In this document: piece after piece, positions 63,692-64,000 of the stretch | How positions within the stretch are numbered: position 1 is the stretch's first letter | How the letters are laid out: each line of letters starts with the position of its first letter | DNA from: Pectobacterium sp. CFBP8739 | GTDB taxonomy: Bacteria > Pseudomonadota > Gammaproteobacteria > Enterobacterales > Enterobacteriaceae | Assembly (NCBI RefSeq): GCF_013449375.1 | Contig: NZ_JACDRR010000023.1 | Location: forward strand, 1 to 64,000 | DNA: 64,000 nucleotides | Direction: 5' to 3' | Position numbers and translations under genes: made by a program | Notes under the pieces: generated by a model | Seen by the model: only the letters and a program-made list of their open reading frames with translations | What the model was told of the DNA's origin: nothing | The model's database searches: none

Positions 63692-64000
63692 TTACTCCTT
63701 TTTCCCAGCGGCTCGGCCGTCATCATCAGGCAAGCTCCAGAAATCAAAAAAATTAAACCAGTCGAGCGGGGATTTCAGCGCATAGTGCGCCAGCCGTTCG
63801 GCATAGCGATCGACTACCTGCTGTAAGGCCTGCTGCCGGGTTGGACGCGGTAACGCAATGCTATCAGCAAACGGCTCGCAGTAGACGCGCAGCTTTTTCT
63901 GCTCGCGAATGACAAACATCAGCAATACGGGGCAACGCAGTGCCGCTGCCAGAACAAAAGGCCCTTGAGGAAAAGGCGCATTTCTTCCCAAAAATGGGCT
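63692..64000 (-). CDS. apeJ: Acyltransferase ApeJ, C-terminal part (runs off the window)
   Basis: The frame stays open to base 64000, and the visible 100 or so residues are only the C-terminus. RNAPFPQGPFVLAAALRCPV and the end of an LpxL-type acyltransferase (LDWFNFFDFW) are recognisable. In other aryl polyene clusters this position holds a fused glycosyl/acyltransferase that links the polyene to a lipid head group. The rest lies upstream, outside the window. Confidence 0.8.
   Translation of the reverse strand, partial: SPFLGRNAPFPQGPFVLAAALRCPVLLMFVIREQKKLRVYCEPFADSIALPRPTRQQALQQVVDRYAERLAHYALKSPLDWFNFFDFWSLPDDDGRAAGKKE

Overview
The window reads as chromosome of an enterobacterium, most likely a soft-rot Pectobacterium or close relative. 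The DnaA, DnaN, RecF, GyrB, RpmH, RnpA, YidD, YidC and MnmE proteins look almost like those of Escherichia coli. The accessory content (beta-glucoside PTS, large chemoreceptor, YdcO/YdcN pair, aryl polyene cluster) fits a plant-associated member of the order. The genus is inferred from gene content and remembered sequences, not from a search.

Layout. 1-4.7 kb: a beta-glucoside uptake operon (PTS IIB-IIC-IIA plus 6-phospho-beta-glucosidase) divergent from an AscG-like LacI repressor, with a clear operator between them. 4.8-8.6 kb: a chemoreceptor behind a sigma-28 promoter and a CRP site, then an MFS exporter. 8.6-19.3 kb: the conserved replication and ribosome block gyrB-recF-dnaN-dnaA (minus) and rpmH-rnpA-yidD-yidC, mnmE (plus). 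19.3-29.1 kb: a six-gene type I restriction-modification operon directly behind mnmE (hsdM, hsdS, an AlbA/Schlafen-type ATP-binding protein, RhuM, hsdR, a YgjP-like metallopeptidase), followed by a small remnant that may come from a P4-type satellite. 29.3-36 kb: redox and stress genes with their regulators (DoxX, MdaB-like, LysR, AraC, SMP-30 lactonase, QorB with an HxlR regulator) and gene fragments. 36-37.8 kb: three lipoproteins (CsgG family, DUF4810, DUF799/GNA1162). 38.2-44.1 kb: aegA-hydN, a phosphopantetheinyl-transferase-like gene, adeP, yieH. 44.3-46.7 kb: a polar amino-acid ABC transporter without an ATPase gene beside it. 47-49.8 kb: a HEPN/Abi-like gene, a glyoxalase fragment, benE/ydcO and its divergent regulator ydcN. 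49.8-54.6 kb: phoU-pstBACS (minus) with two Pho boxes. 54.7-64 kb: a DUF4026/DUF2314 gene and the distal half of an aryl polyene (APE) cluster, apeR to apeJ, which runs out of the window at its upstream side.

How the parts work together. The PTS operon imports and phosphorylates beta-glucosides and splits the phosphorylated sugar. The pst-phoU block is the phosphate uptake and sensing unit. The APE genes carry ketosynthases, ketoreductase, dehydratase, thioesterase, acyltransferase and export/lipid-carrier functions for a membrane-anchored pigment. AegA, HydN and the purine permease AdeP suggest purine or urate use under low oxygen.

No rRNA, tRNA, CRISPR array or intact insertion sequence was seen. 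The most useful new observations are regulatory and structural: three 21-bp in-frame repeats that multiply the apeQ start codon, paired ydcN/ydcO operators, a 24-bp palindrome in front of the HxlR gene, a 34-bp perfect palindrome next to the HEPN gene, structured intergenic elements around yieH, and a PPTase-like protein lacking an expected catalytic glutamate. None of these on its own proves a new system.
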